A DNA stretch of 64,000 bases from Candidatus Nitrotoga sp. SPKER (GTDB taxonomy: Bacteria > Pseudomonadota > Gammaproteobacteria > Burkholderiales > Gallionellaceae): positions 62,001 through 126,000 of the forward strand of contig QFXG01000014.1 in the NCBI GenBank assembly GCA_003402285.1, written 5' to 3'. This document shows, one piece after another, positions 28,422 through 38,101 of the stretch. The position numbers and the translations under genes were made by a program. The notes below the pieces were generated by a model. The model searched no databases. It was not told the DNA's origin and worked only from the letters and a program-made list of their open reading frames with translations. Each line of letters opens with the position of its first letter. The first letter of the stretch is position 1.

Positions 28422-30181
28422 TTATCTACACACTTACTTTGCCGTCTCAAGCTCTCAACGGCAACTTTGATTGCATGCGTATTTGAGGATTTCTCTCCCC
28501 ACTCACGCCAGAAGTTTTTGGTAAGACTCAGTGGTGTCGCCTTTGGCTTGTCCAATTTAATTCGTGACGGAAGAAGAATTGAATCGCCTAGAACAATAGC
28601 CTCTCCAATGTCAAGGAGCGGCAGTACATCAGCAATACCAGCCATGCTATCAGGCATTACTGACTTCACTGCTGATTGGTCCTGTTCATTGGTAAGTCTT
28701 AAGGCAATAAAATTATTGCACTGGCTCAGGATTGTTTTGCTGACGTCCGAAGGACGTTGACTCACGACCAAGAGCGCGAATCCGTATTTTCTGCCTTCTT
28801 TAGCAATACGCTCAAAGGTATCTAGTGCCCGTTTAGTTGCCGCATCAGCATCAGACCTGACTGGTAAGTATAGGTGTGCCTCATCACATACAAGACATAC
28901 CGGGGTACGAGCATCAGCTTTCATCCAGAACTGAACGTCATAAAGAACTCGCGCTAAAACACTGACTACAGTTGGTAGAACATCAGAAGGAACCTCGGAA
29001 AAATCAACTACTTTTATTCCTGAGCGCGAAGCTGACTTTGTAGATAAAAACATTTCTGCCAGACTTTGCAGCCATTCATATGAGCTTGTATCCAATGGAG
29101 TTTGAAATAAAAAACCATATCGTCGATCTGAAATTTTTGCCTCTAATCTACTTATGAATCTAGTAAGTTTTCCATGCCACGGCCCTTGCTTTTCACGATT
29201 AGAGCTACCAATAACCATTTCTTGATCGTCATTTATCAAACTATCCCTGACCGCATTCAGGTCATAAGGAATCGGAGAATCTACTGTAAAGGAAGAAAGA
29301 ACTTCTGTGAGGTTCAGGCCTTCAAGAGATTTTCGTTTCTGGTCAAAAACGACGTTGGTAAAACGCATAGCCTGATTAGGTGCATTGTCATCGCTCCGAT
29401 CAAGCAATATGGAAAGCATCTCTTCCCGATTGAGGAGCCAGTGAGGCAAGAACAGACTGGTGGGCTTGGGTTCTACAAGATCGCCGGGGCCAGCAATTTT
29501 TAGATATTCAGCATACCCATGAGTTCGATCTTTTGCCAGCGATGCATACTCTCCATGCATATCGAGGAGAACAATATTTGGATGATTCAGCGTATTCGCT
29601 CGCTCAAGAAGTGCCGCTACCGTGTAACTTTTTCCACTACCTGTGCTGCCAAGAATTGCTGCATGCCGCTGAAAGAACCTGTCTCCGTCTGCTACCGCCT
29701 CAGCGGTCGGATCAATGGCAAAATGCCCTAGACGAAGTGCTTTGTCCGCCGGAACATCTTGTGACAAGACCCCCATGAATGCCGTCAAATTTACCCCGTG
29801 AATGAGGTGACATGCTTGATCAATTTGTGGGCAAGAATTCGCTCCTCGCTTGAATGTCGGGCCCGAGCCGCCATCCTTTATTCGGTAAGTTCCCACCAAA
29901 ACAGCTCGTATAGTGTCTTGCATTTCATCCGGCTTTGGCGACGTATCATCATCCGGCGCTTCATTAAGTCCAATTGCGTCGGAAGGTAATCGTGTGATCC
30001 GCTCGACAATTGATATTAGATATTGATGTCCTGTAGCACCTTGGATAGCAATTAAATTACCTACCATCACTTTCTTGAGCAATTCATGGTCATCAATATG
30101 AATGAACACACGCATCGTATCCACAGACATAACGCGTCCAATGGGGCTTTCACTTTCAAAAGACATTACGGTTGAAGCCAT
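28418..30181 (-). CDS. HerA-type hexameric ATPase/translocase of a SIR2-HerA defence pair
   Basis: A 587-residue FtsK/HerA superfamily ATPase. It has an N-terminal HAS-barrel-like region (GRVMSVDTMRVFIHIDDHELL), Walker A GSTGSGKS at about residues 178-185, Walker B VCLVCDEAHLYLP near 430 and a sensor/arginine-finger region ALLVVSQRPSDVSKTILSQCNNFIALRLTNEQD. HerA proteins form DNA-translocating hexamers. When paired with SIR2 proteins they assemble a complex that depletes NAD during phage infection. The ATG at 30181 shares one base with the SIR2 stop (TGATG) and has AGGAG eight bases upstream, inside the SIR2 gene. Its own stop overlaps the methylase start. Strong translational coupling on both sides. 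Confidence 0.9.
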   Translation of the reverse strand: MASTVMSFESESPIGRVMSVDTMRVFIHIDDHELLKKVMVGNLIAIQGATGHQYLISIVERITRLPSDAIGLNEAPDDDTSPKPDEMQDTIRAVLVGTYRIKDGGSGPTFKRGANSCPQIDQACHLIHGVNLTAFMGVLSQDVPADKALRLGHFAIDPTAEAVADGDRFFQRHAAILGSTGSGKSYTVAALLERANTLNHPNIVLLDMHGEYASLAKDRTHGYAEYLKIAGPGDLVEPKPTSLFLPHWLLNREEMLSILLDRSDDNAPNQAMRFTNVVFDQKRKSLEGLNLTEVLSSFTVDSPIPYDLNAVRDSLINDDQEMVIGSSNREKQGPWHGKLTRFISRLEAKISDRRYGFLFQTPLDTSSYEWLQSLAEMFLSTKSASRSGIKVVDFSEVPSDVLPTVVSVLARVLYDVQFWMKADARTPVCLVCDEAHLYLPVRSDADAATKRALDTFERIAKEGRKYGFALLVVSQRPSDVSKTILSQCNNFIALRLTNEQDQSAVKSVMPDSMAGIADVLPLLDIGEAIVLGDSILLPSRIKLDKPKATPLSLTKNFWREWGEKSSNTHAIKVAVESLRRQSKCVDK

Positions 30182-31221
30182 CAAATAACTCCTTTATTGA
30201 ATCCATCAAGATGCCAAAGCTCTTCATCAACAATTAATTCTTCCCCGCTCGAATTGCTAATCCGAGTTCTGGAATCCGTGTCTGATACTGAACACAGAGC
30301 AATGACCTGAACGCCACTGCTATTGGCAATAGCTTTCTTAGCATTTTCTGAAAGTTGCTTTGTTATGATTACAGTGGGTTTCGTGAGCTTGAGATCAGGG
30401 CAGAGATGTTGTTCTAAATGATCGTCATTAAAACCGTACCCAATGAACATCAAGCGAGTGGCATTAGCCACACATTTGTTCCCAGAAGTCCGCTGATCGT
30501 CGAACGCCCAGCGAAAACTTTCTCTGTACTTGCTTGATCCGGGCGTAATGATGATTGGCGTCTTTCCGATGTTTATCGGACACCTAACCACACGCCCATC
30601 TATATCGAACCAATCCAGGCTGCCATGCGGTTTATAAATACACAGGTTTGCGACGGATCGAAACATCGCATTTTTTCCTGCCATGAACAACTCCCGATGA
30701 GAATCTGCTGATCTTTTTGGGTCAGAATGGCCAATAAGATGACCCACAAAACGGGTATCTACTCCGATGCCAGCCGCTTCTGTGGCAAATTCAATAAGTC
30801 GGTCGTAGTTCGGCGTAATGAGGTGAAATTTCTTCCCTGCCTTGAAGAGATGTTTAACAAAAGTCGTGAAAGGTAGAATCTTCGCTCCGGAAATTACTCG
30901 CGCAAAGACCTCCAATTCCTTTTCCAGTATGAAGCGCGCAGTGGCTTCTACAATTACATCGACAGTCGTGGCTTTTAGGTTCACTTTCCCCATTGCCGCT
31001 TCAAGATGATCACCAGCATCTAATGCAGCAACCATATCATTCCATGCCATATCGGGTGCAGTGTCTAAACAAGGGGGAATGACATTCTTAAGATGCATGC
31101 CAAGTGGCCACATGCCCGGTATTCCCTCAGCCATCGACAAGCCCGTCCCGACAATAAGAAGAAGTCCTTCTTGTAGATGATCTTGAAGCAATCGCTTTAC
31201 CTCTGTAAGTTCGAGCGCCAC
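30181..31221 (-). CDS. SIR2-like domain protein, probable NAD-consuming defence effector
   Basis: A 346-residue protein with a SIR2_2-type NAD-binding domain. Visible motifs are LLIVGTGLSMAEGIPG (GxGxS, residues 25-29), TPNYDRLIEF with Asn138 and Asp140, KPHGSLDWF with the presumed catalytic His199, and the defence-type signature FIGYGFNDDHLEQH (261-272). In defence systems such domains hydrolyse NAD to stop phage growth. Immediate pairing with HerA downstream matches the known SIR2-HerA class. It starts with GTG at 31221, three bases after the DUF2130 stop, with AAGGA at a good distance. All key residues look intact, so the gene is probably functional. Activity is inferred from family knowledge only. 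Confidence 0.9.
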   Translation of the reverse strand: MALELTEVKRLLQDHLQEGLLLIVGTGLSMAEGIPGMWPLGMHLKNVIPPCLDTAPDMAWNDMVAALDAGDHLEAAMGKVNLKATTVDVIVEATARFILEKELEVFARVISGAKILPFTTFVKHLFKAGKKFHLITPNYDRLIEFATEAAGIGVDTRFVGHLIGHSDPKRSADSHRELFMAGKNAMFRSVANLCIYKPHGSLDWFDIDGRVVRCPINIGKTPIIITPGSSKYRESFRWAFDDQRTSGNKCVANATRLMFIGYGFNDDHLEQHLCPDLKLTKPTVIITKQLSENAKKAIANSSGVQVIALCSVSDTDSRTRISNSSGEELIVDEELWHLDGFNKGVI

Positions 31222-31224
31222 GGA

Positions 31225-32511
31225 TCATCCTTCAAGTGCGTTTGGTTCGCTTAGAGTTCGTAACTCCAACCCCTCAATCTCCTGCAACGACTTCCCTGCA
31301 ATCCCCTGCAAGTCCCCATACATCCCAACCGTCGCACCCATCACACGCATAATCTGCTCTTCTCGCTTGGCCCATTGCTTCATAATGACTTTTCTTTCCT
31401 TGTCTAGATCTTCCTGCATGGTAGAAAAAGCTTCAACGATGGCTTCAACGCGCTGGCGAAAACGCGGGCCGGTGAGGTACTGGTAGACCATTTCGGTCTT
31501 GGTCTGTTGACCTTCGGTGGACTGCCGCGCAAGGGCAAGCTCCAGCAATGACTGGCGCAAAACCATCGCTACCGGCAATGCGGCGCGGGGATGTGTTACC
31601 CAGACGCCATCTACCATTTCGAAAGTTTCAACGCCTTTTGGCAATATCTGGCTTACGATCACGGCGATTTCTGCCTTTGCGGTGCGCTGGTCTCCGCGAA
31701 GTTTTACCAGCCAGGCATCGCTCCAGTTTTTGGTGCGCTTGAACTCCCACAAAATAGTGCCGCCGGAGTGGCCGCCAGCTCCGACAACACGGTGCAGCAC
31801 ATCCCCGCCATATTCACCTTTTGGTACTGGCTCGATGGCATCGAAAGGAAATTTGGTGCGCAACAGATTTTCCAGCTCCAGTTCCTGGACTTCGCCCTGC
31901 AATTGTTGTGATCCTTGCTCAGCCCGACGCTTAAGGTCTTCAATCTGTTTCTGCATCGCGGCAATGGTCTGCTCTTTCTCCATTACCTTGAGCTTCTGTT
32001 CGTCCTCGGCTTCTTTTTTGGCTTGCGTACGGACGTGGGTCAATCCATCCTGTACCCGTTTTTCTACCGTGAGCTCCAGTTCACGCTTGGCATCATCGAG
32101 TTCACGCTGCTTTTTGATGAGTTCGGTTTGTGCCTTTTGTGCCTCGGCCAATTTTTCATTGTTTGTTTTAAGCACCTCTTGCAATTCAGACAGTTCACGT
32201 GCCTTGTTTTCCAGTTCGACGGCACTGGCAAGTTTAGCTTTCCTGGATTCCTCAGCAATAACGCGAGAACGTTCTGCTTTTAACTGTATCGCAACTTGAT
32301 CGGCCACTTGATCGTCGAGTTTGCGCTTATCTTCTGCAAGCTGCTTTTCCTTGTCGCGCATAGCCTGTTCGCGCTGTACGATGTCATTGTCCTTCTGCGC
32401 TAATTGTTGCTCAAATTGCTTACGTGTCGCCGCGATCAGAGGTGCTGCCAATGATTCTGTGAGTTTGATCTCAGTCTTGCAGCTTGGACAGGTAATGGTA
32501 GGTTCGGTCAT
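31225..32511 (-). CDS. DUF2130 coiled-coil protein, putative nuclease-like defence component
   Basis: A 428-residue cytoplasmic protein. The N-terminus TEPTITCPSCKTEIKLTESLAAP has a CPxC zinc-ribbon half, followed by about 190 residues of charged heptad-like coiled coil rich in Glu, Lys and Gln, then the DUF2130 domain: YGGDVLHRVVGAGGHSGGTILWEFKRTKNWSDAWLVKLRGD and VSQILPKGVETFEMVDGVWVTHPRAALPVAMVLR. The EFKRTKNW segment in a beta strand resembles the E-x-K end of PD-(D/E)xK nucleases, as proposed for the family, but catalysis is unproven. It is the first gene of the DUF2130-SIR2-HerA-methylase operon. ATG at 32511 has AAAGGG upstream. DUF2130 also occurs outside defence loci, so its role here rests on context. 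Confidence 0.82.
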   Translation of the reverse strand: MTEPTITCPSCKTEIKLTESLAAPLIAATRKQFEQQLAQKDNDIVQREQAMRDKEKQLAEDKRKLDDQVADQVAIQLKAERSRVIAEESRKAKLASAVELENKARELSELQEVLKTNNEKLAEAQKAQTELIKKQRELDDAKRELELTVEKRVQDGLTHVRTQAKKEAEDEQKLKVMEKEQTIAAMQKQIEDLKRRAEQGSQQLQGEVQELELENLLRTKFPFDAIEPVPKGEYGGDVLHRVVGAGGHSGGTILWEFKRTKNWSDAWLVKLRGDQRTAKAEIAVIVSQILPKGVETFEMVDGVWVTHPRAALPVAMVLRQSLLELALARQSTEGQQTKTEMVYQYLTGPRFRQRVEAIVEAFSTMQEDLDKERKVIMKQWAKREEQIMRVMGATVGMYGDLQGIAGKSLQEIEGLELRTLSEPNALEG

Positions 32512-32825
32512 GCTTCGCCCTTTCTGGATTTTTCGTCAGCTCGCCAGTAAACCGCCTGCTTCACGGTGAGCCACTCTGAGCAATGGATAACTGACGAAAC
32601 GATAGCGACGAGAACCTCGACATCACACCCGTTTCATTTACAGTGATCCTCATGCTAAATTGATTTGTGGCGTTTGTTTAGCTGCCTATTCATGCGTTGG
32701 AGTGTATGTCAATATCGACATGCTTGCGAGATGCGTTCTGAAATTTGACTCAACCAACCCATACTTATTTCGCAGAAGCGTTAAAGAGGAATGAAAAATT
32801 GATCCAATCAATTTCGATTAAACCT

Positions 32826-34844
32826 ATGAACGAGACAATATTTCAATTGGGACGGGGCGTTTGTGGAAATTTTGAACGGGCTGTCGAACTCGAATGGCTG
32901 GTCACTAATGGTATGGGCGGATACGCTTCCGGCACAGTCGGCGATCTGAACACACGCCGCTACCATGGTCTGCTCATGGCCGCGTTGTCCCCTCCGGCGG
33001 GGCGCACCTTGCTGGTAGCAAAGGTGGATACGACGGTGCGTTATAGAGGAAAAATCTATCATCTTTTCTGCAACGAGTTCATTGACGGTACGGTATCGCC
33101 TCACGGATACCTTCACCTCGAATCTTTTTTTCTGGATGGTACTGTCCCGGTGTGGCATTACGCGCTGGCAGACGCATTGATCGAAAAACGCGTGCTAATG
33201 GCACGTGGGCAGAACACCACCTATCTGCATTTTCGTGTGTTACGTGCGAGCGATACGCTCGAACTCGAACTGACACCGCTATGCACATACCGGGATTATC
33301 ACAGCCATAGCCATGGGGGTTGGGATATGCCTATCCGCAAGATAACGAATGGCTTCGAAGTGCATGCATTCCAGGGCGCGCGTCCTTACCGCATAATCTG
33401 CGATGGCGCCCGATTTATTGCTGACCCCGCCTGGTACTGGAATTTCAAACACCGAATGGAGACCGCGCGCGGACTGGATGATAGCGAAGATTTATTCTGC
33501 CCCGGACGTTTTACCCTGTCTCTTGATGATGGGCAGCATACGGCATTGGTGATTTCCGCCACATCGACTTCACCAGAAAGTTTTGCTGTTGTCAGTGCGC
33601 AAATTCACCAGTCTTCACAAACACTGCTTGCCGTGCTTCCCTCTGATGCGCCACGCTGGATAAGACAGATGGCACTGGCCTCCGACCAATTTATTGTCGA
33701 TCGTTACCGGGATGGCCATCCGGCGGGCAAAACCATCATCGCCGGTTATCCCTGGTTCGGCGATTGGGGTCGCGACACCATGATCGCATTGTCCGGTCTG
33801 ACCTTGGTGTTACAGCGTTTTGATATAGCCACAAACATCTTGCGCATGTATGCCGCGCACCTCAGCGAGGGCATGTTGCCAAATCGCTTTCCCGACCAAG
33901 ACGAAATGCCGGAATACAACGCAGTGGATGCAACGTTGTGGTATTTCCACGCAGTGGATCAATACACCAGGCGCAGCGGCGGTATCGCACTGGCGAAAGA
34001 ACTCTATCCGGTACTTGTCAATATCATCGAATATCATCGCAAAGGCACACGTTATGGCATCAAGGTTGATGTCCGGGATGGCTTGCTGGCTGCTGGCGAG
34101 GACGGGACGCAATTGACCTGGATGGATGCCAAGATCGGTGATAGGGTAGTGACGCCGCGCATCGGCAAGCCTGTCGAAGTGAATGCACTTTGGTATAACG
34201 CGCTGGTTATCATGGCCGATTTGAGCAAACAGCTGAACAAGATTAAATCGGCTGACGAATATCGTGAGGCAGCAGCGCAAGTACGTTTAAACTTCCAACG
34301 TTTCTGGAATGGCGAACAAGGTTATTTATGCGATGTAATCGATGGACCGGAAGGCGTGCCTGATTCTGATGGACGAAGATACGACCCGCGCCTGCGCCCC
34401 AACCAAATACTCGCGGTAGCGTTGCCTAATAGTCCGTTGACCGGGGAACAACAAAAGGCAGTCGTGGATATCTGCGCGCGCGAGCTGTTAACCTCTCATG
34501 GTTTGCGCAGCCTGGCACGCAATCAACCGGGTTACGTTGCTTACTATCAGGGCAATCCCATGCAACGCGATGCGGCTTATCATCAAGGTACCGTTTGGGC
34601 CTGGCTCATCGGGCCGTTCGTGGATGCGCACTACCGCGTCTATCGGGATGTGGACAAAGCGCGTTCCTTTCTTGAGCCACTGGGATTGCACTTGGGCGAA
34701 ACCTGTATCGGCAATGTCGGCGAAATATTCGATGCCGAACCGCCATTCACACCGCATGGTTGCTTTGCTCAGGCATGGAGTGTTGCAGAAGTGCTGCGCG
34801 CATGGCTGGATTTACATGATGCCTCAATTGAGAAAGGGAAATGA
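32826..34844 (+). CDS. Amylo-alpha-1,6-glucosidase / glycogen debranching-type enzyme
   Basis: A cytoplasmic glycoside hydrolase of about 672 residues. The N-terminal GDE domain begins FQLGRGVCGNFERAVELEWLVTNGMGGYASGTVGDLNTRRYHGLLMAAL, typical of archaeal/bacterial debranching enzymes. The C-terminal (alpha/alpha)6 catalytic domain shows GYPWFGDWGRDTMIALSGLTLV, PEYNAVDATLWYFHAVDQY and YHQGTVWAWLIGPFVDAHYR. Expected role is hydrolysis of alpha-1,6 branches in glycogen or related glucans. ATG at 32826 is used. A TTG at 32799 with AGAGGA upstream is an attractive alternative giving nine more residues. It overlaps the GH63-like gene by four bases, so the two enzymes are made together. No glycogen synthase or branching enzyme is in the window. 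Confidence 0.87.
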   Translation: MNETIFQLGRGVCGNFERAVELEWLVTNGMGGYASGTVGDLNTRRYHGLLMAALSPPAGRTLLVAKVDTTVRYRGKIYHLFCNEFIDGTVSPHGYLHLESFFLDGTVPVWHYALADALIEKRVLMARGQNTTYLHFRVLRASDTLELELTPLCTYRDYHSHSHGGWDMPIRKITNGFEVHAFQGARPYRIICDGARFIADPAWYWNFKHRMETARGLDDSEDLFCPGRFTLSLDDGQHTALVISATSTSPESFAVVSAQIHQSSQTLLAVLPSDAPRWIRQMALASDQFIVDRYRDGHPAGKTIIAGYPWFGDWGRDTMIALSGLTLVLQRFDIATNILRMYAAHLSEGMLPNRFPDQDEMPEYNAVDATLWYFHAVDQYTRRSGGIALAKELYPVLVNIIEYHRKGTRYGIKVDVRDGLLAAGEDGTQLTWMDAKIGDRVVTPRIGKPVEVNALWYNALVIMADLSKQLNKIKSADEYREAAAQVRLNFQRFWNGEQGYLCDVIDGPEGVPDSDGRRYDPRLRPNQILAVALPNSPLTGEQQKAVVDICARELLTSHGLRSLARNQPGYVAYYQGNPMQRDAAYHQGTVWAWLIGPFVDAHYRVYRDVDKARSFLEPLGLHLGETCIGNVGEIFDAEPPFTPHGCFAQAWSVAEVLRAWLDLHDASIEKGK

Positions 34845-37537
34845 CCATGACCACCGCCTCAACTCCGCGCAAGTCACATCCTAAAAAACAGAGCAACCGA
34901 AATATGCCCCTCAGTGAAGAAAAGAAACGGCTCATCGCGCGAGAAATAGATGAACCGGAATGGTCCAGATGGGGGCCTTACTTGAGCGAACGCCAATGGG
35001 GAACAGTGCGTGAAGACTACAGCCCGCACGGTGAAGCCTGGGAATATTTCAGCCACGATCACGCACGCAGTCGTGCCTATCGTTGGGGTGAAGATGGCAT
35101 CGCCGGGATCAGCGACAAATACCAGCATTTGTGTCTAGGGCTGGCACTGTGGAACAAGCACGATCCGATTCTGAAAGAACGGCTGTTCGGATTGACCAAC
35201 AATGAGGGCAACCACGGCGAAGACGTCAAAGAGCTGTACTACTACCTGGATGCCACACCGACTCACTCTTATTTGAAAATGCTTTACAAATATCCCCAGC
35301 AGGCCTATCCCTACGCCAGGCTGGTGGAAGAAAACGGACGGCGTGGCCAGGACATGCCGGAATTTGAACTGATCGATACCGGCGTCTTTGCCGATGACCG
35401 CTACTTCGATGTATTTGTGGAATACGCCAAGGCCGACCCGCACGATATTCTGATGCGGGTTACCGTACACAATCGCGGCCCCGACAATGCACCGCTACAC
35501 ATTCTGCCGCAGCTATGGTTCAGAAACGAGTGGACATGGGATGGGCAAACCAAAAAACCGGAAATATCCGTCTCTAAACAGGATGTCATCCGCTTACAAC
35601 ATCCAAAATTAGACACGTATTACTGCCACTTCGATGGTGCAAAAGAATTGCTGTTCTGCGATAACGAGACCAACGTACAGCGCCTGTATGGCACACAAAA
35701 TAAAGGCTATTTCAAGGATGCTTTTCATGAGCACGTCATTCATGGCAACCCTCACGCCGTCAATCCGTTACAAAGCGGCACCAAGGCGGCAGGGCACTTC
35801 GTTTTTACAATACCGGCACAGGGAAAGATTGAGGTTCGCTTGCGCCTTTCCCGCGCCGCGAATACGCACCCTTTCAAGGATTTTGACGCTATTTTTAATT
35901 TGCGCCAGGCCGAAGCTGACGAGTTTTATGCGGTACTGCAAGCTGATATTGCTGACGAAGATGCGCGCCTGATCCAGCGCCAGGCCTTTGCTGGCATGAT
36001 CTGGAACAAACAGTTCTACTACATCGATATTCCCACATGGCTGAAGGGTGATCCGAGTATGCCCACACCGCCTAAGGAACGACTTAACGGACGAAACAGT
36101 GAATGGCAGCATCTGAACAATGCAGACATCATTTCAATGCCCGACAAATGGGAATACCCTTGGTATGCCGCATGGGATCTCGCTTTTCACTGCGTCACGA
36201 TGGCAGACATTGATCCGGTATTCGCCAAAAACCAACTGCTGCTGATGACGCGCGTTTGGTACATGCATCCGAATGGGCAAATTCCCGCCTACGAATGGGC
36301 TTTTGGCGACGTGAATCCCCCGGTACAGGCATGGGCAGTGTGGGAGGTATACAAAGCCGAATCCGATGCAAACAATGGCGGTGGTGACCTCGATTTTCTT
36401 GAGCGCGAATTGCACATGCTGCTGCTGAATTTTACCTGGTGGGTGAATCGCAAAGATATCGACGGACACAACATATTTCAGGGAGGTTTCCTCGGTTTGG
36501 ATAACATTGGCGTGTTTGACCGCAGTGCGCCGCTACCCACCGGCGGGCATATCAATCAAGCCGATGGCACCAGCTGGATGGCTATGTATGCACTTAATCT
36601 GATGCGTATCGCACTCGAATTAGCACAGCACAATCCGACCTACGAGGATATTGCCACCAAATTTTTTGAGCACTTTCTGTACATTGCACAATCCTTAAAT
36701 AATATCGGCGATCACGGGGTCGGTCTATGGGATGAGGAGGATCAATTTTTCTATGATGTGCTGCGTACTCCCGATGGCGGGATGATGCCGCTCAAGGTTC
36801 GTTCCATGGTGGGTCTTATCCCGCTCTATGCCGTGGAAATTCTCGAACCGGAGATACTTGATCGGCTGCCAAATTTCAAACGACGACTAGAGTGGTTCAT
36901 GAGAAACCGCCCCGAATTGGCAACGCTCGTCTCTCGCTGGCATGAGCCGGGACATGGCAACCGTCGCCTACTATCGTTATTGCGTGGCCATCGCATGAAA
37001 GCCCTCTTGCAGCGTATGCTGGACCAGACCGAATTCCTTTCCGACTATGGCATACGTTCTCTCTCGCGCGCTCATAAAGATGCGCCCTATATTTTCCACT
37101 GCATCGACAATCCGATGAGCGTCAGCTACCAACCAGCCGAATCAGAATCAGGAATGTTCGGCGGCAATTCCAACTGGCGCGGCCCAATCTGGTTCCCGGT
37201 CAATTATCTGTTGGTGACTTCACTGCGCCGCTTCGCCGAATTTTACGGAGATGCATTCAAAATTGAATGTCCTACCGGTTCTGGAAACATGCTCACTATC
37301 CATGCCGTTGCCGATGAACTGGCACTGCGCTTAACGCGCTTATTCAAACGCGATGAATCAGGACAGCGGCCAGTGTTCGGCGATCAAACCAAGTTTCAGG
37401 AAGACCCGCACTTCCGGGACTATATTTTGTTCCATGAATATTTCCATGGCGACAACGGTTGCGGAGTGGGCGCCTCACATCAAACCGGCTGGAGTGGCTT
37501 GGTAGCAAAGTTGTTACAACCGCACAAGCATGACTGA
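34841..37537 (+). CDS. GH63-like (MGH1-type) glucosidase
   Basis: A large 898-residue protein of the bacterial GH63 / mannosyl-oligosaccharide-glucosidase-like group, hydrolysing alpha-glucosides. Diagnostic stretches include EYFSHDHARSRAYRWGEDGIAGISD near the N-terminus, YPWYAAWDLAFHCVTMADIDP (the catalytic acid region), FLGLDNIGVFDRSAPLPTGGHINQADGTSWMAMYALN and NSNWRGPIWFPVNYLLVTSLRRF. It ends in HQTGWSGLVAKLLQP. No signal peptide, so cytoplasmic. The ATG at 34841 overlaps the stop of the upstream debranching-type enzyme (ATGA); a second ATG at 34847 is also possible. The coupling suggests both enzymes act on one storage or osmolyte glucan. Precise substrate unknown. Confidence 0.85.
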   Translation: MTMTTASTPRKSHPKKQSNRNMPLSEEKKRLIAREIDEPEWSRWGPYLSERQWGTVREDYSPHGEAWEYFSHDHARSRAYRWGEDGIAGISDKYQHLCLGLALWNKHDPILKERLFGLTNNEGNHGEDVKELYYYLDATPTHSYLKMLYKYPQQAYPYARLVEENGRRGQDMPEFELIDTGVFADDRYFDVFVEYAKADPHDILMRVTVHNRGPDNAPLHILPQLWFRNEWTWDGQTKKPEISVSKQDVIRLQHPKLDTYYCHFDGAKELLFCDNETNVQRLYGTQNKGYFKDAFHEHVIHGNPHAVNPLQSGTKAAGHFVFTIPAQGKIEVRLRLSRAANTHPFKDFDAIFNLRQAEADEFYAVLQADIADEDARLIQRQAFAGMIWNKQFYYIDIPTWLKGDPSMPTPPKERLNGRNSEWQHLNNADIISMPDKWEYPWYAAWDLAFHCVTMADIDPVFAKNQLLLMTRVWYMHPNGQIPAYEWAFGDVNPPVQAWAVWEVYKAESDANNGGGDLDFLERELHMLLLNFTWWVNRKDIDGHNIFQGGFLGLDNIGVFDRSAPLPTGGHINQADGTSWMAMYALNLMRIALELAQHNPTYEDIATKFFEHFLYIAQSLNNIGDHGVGLWDEEDQFFYDVLRTPDGGMMPLKVRSMVGLIPLYAVEILEPEILDRLPNFKRRLEWFMRNRPELATLVSRWHEPGHGNRRLLSLLRGHRMKALLQRMLDQTEFLSDYGIRSLSRAHKDAPYIFHCIDNPMSVSYQPAESESGMFGGNSNWRGPIWFPVNYLLVTSLRRFAEFYGDAFKIECPTGSGNMLTIHAVADELALRLTRLFKRDESGQRPVFGDQTKFQEDPHFRDYILFHEYFHGDNGCGVGASHQTGWSGLVAKLLQPHKHD

Positions 37538-37705
37538 TTAACCAAAAAAGTATGATGCTTTTATAGCTCTCTCGTGTGCTTGGACGCGGAAAACGCAGAT
37601 GATGCGCTACAAAAATGAAATGGTCAGTTTAGGTACATTACAGTTGCCTTTATTAGCATTTTTAGAGTGCCTACTTTACTTAGCGGTTACATCAATGGAG
37701 GTCAT

Positions 37706-38047
37706 ATGCATTTAACAAAAGATTTCAGCGAATTTAATCTTAGGATGATTAATGAACTACAAGGAATATTCAATCCCAATGTAGAACCATGGGAATCCGA
37801 AGACGGTACATTGCTATTTCGTGGGCCAATTGAAGGACACGAAAACCCTAAACACATCGGTACTCATGTTGCAGTTTCGTTGGAAATGGATGTTCGAATT
37901 GCTCTTAGAAATGCAACACCTGAAAAGCGCGAAGAAATGACCGAGAGGTACTTGAGCTGCTTGGGGACTGAGGTCAAGTGCCAGTACAATCCAAAAAAAC
38001 TTGACCCATACGCATTGGATATTGTCGGGCATCCTCTCCAAGATTAA
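37706..38047 (+). CDS. Hypothetical cytoplasmic protein
   Basis: A 113-residue acidic soluble protein without signal peptide or membrane segment, beginning MHLTKDFSEFNLRMINELQG and ending DPYALDIVGHPLQD. It contains two cysteines (SCLGTEVKCQY) and a segment RNATPEKREEMTERYLSC that looks helical. The ATG at 37706 has GGAGGT five bases upstream, strong support for translation; the frame is open further back without a site. It lies between the glucosidase gene and a solute-binding protein gene on the same strand. I do not recognise its family. Confidence 0.65.
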   Translation: MHLTKDFSEFNLRMINELQGIFNPNVEPWESEDGTLLFRGPIEGHENPKHIGTHVAVSLEMDVRIALRNATPEKREEMTERYLSCLGTEVKCQYNPKKLDPYALDIVGHPLQD

Positions 38048-38101
38048 TGCACGTTGCACATAGGGTTAGACGTCGCATATCTTTTAGCAAAGGAGCACAC
38101 G

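Noticed and set aside
31517-32299. A 260-codon frame on the plus strand opposite the DUF2130 gene
   Set aside because: Its Ser- and Cys-rich translation is the mirror of a coiled-coil coding sequence with biased codons; it has no binding site or family resemblance.
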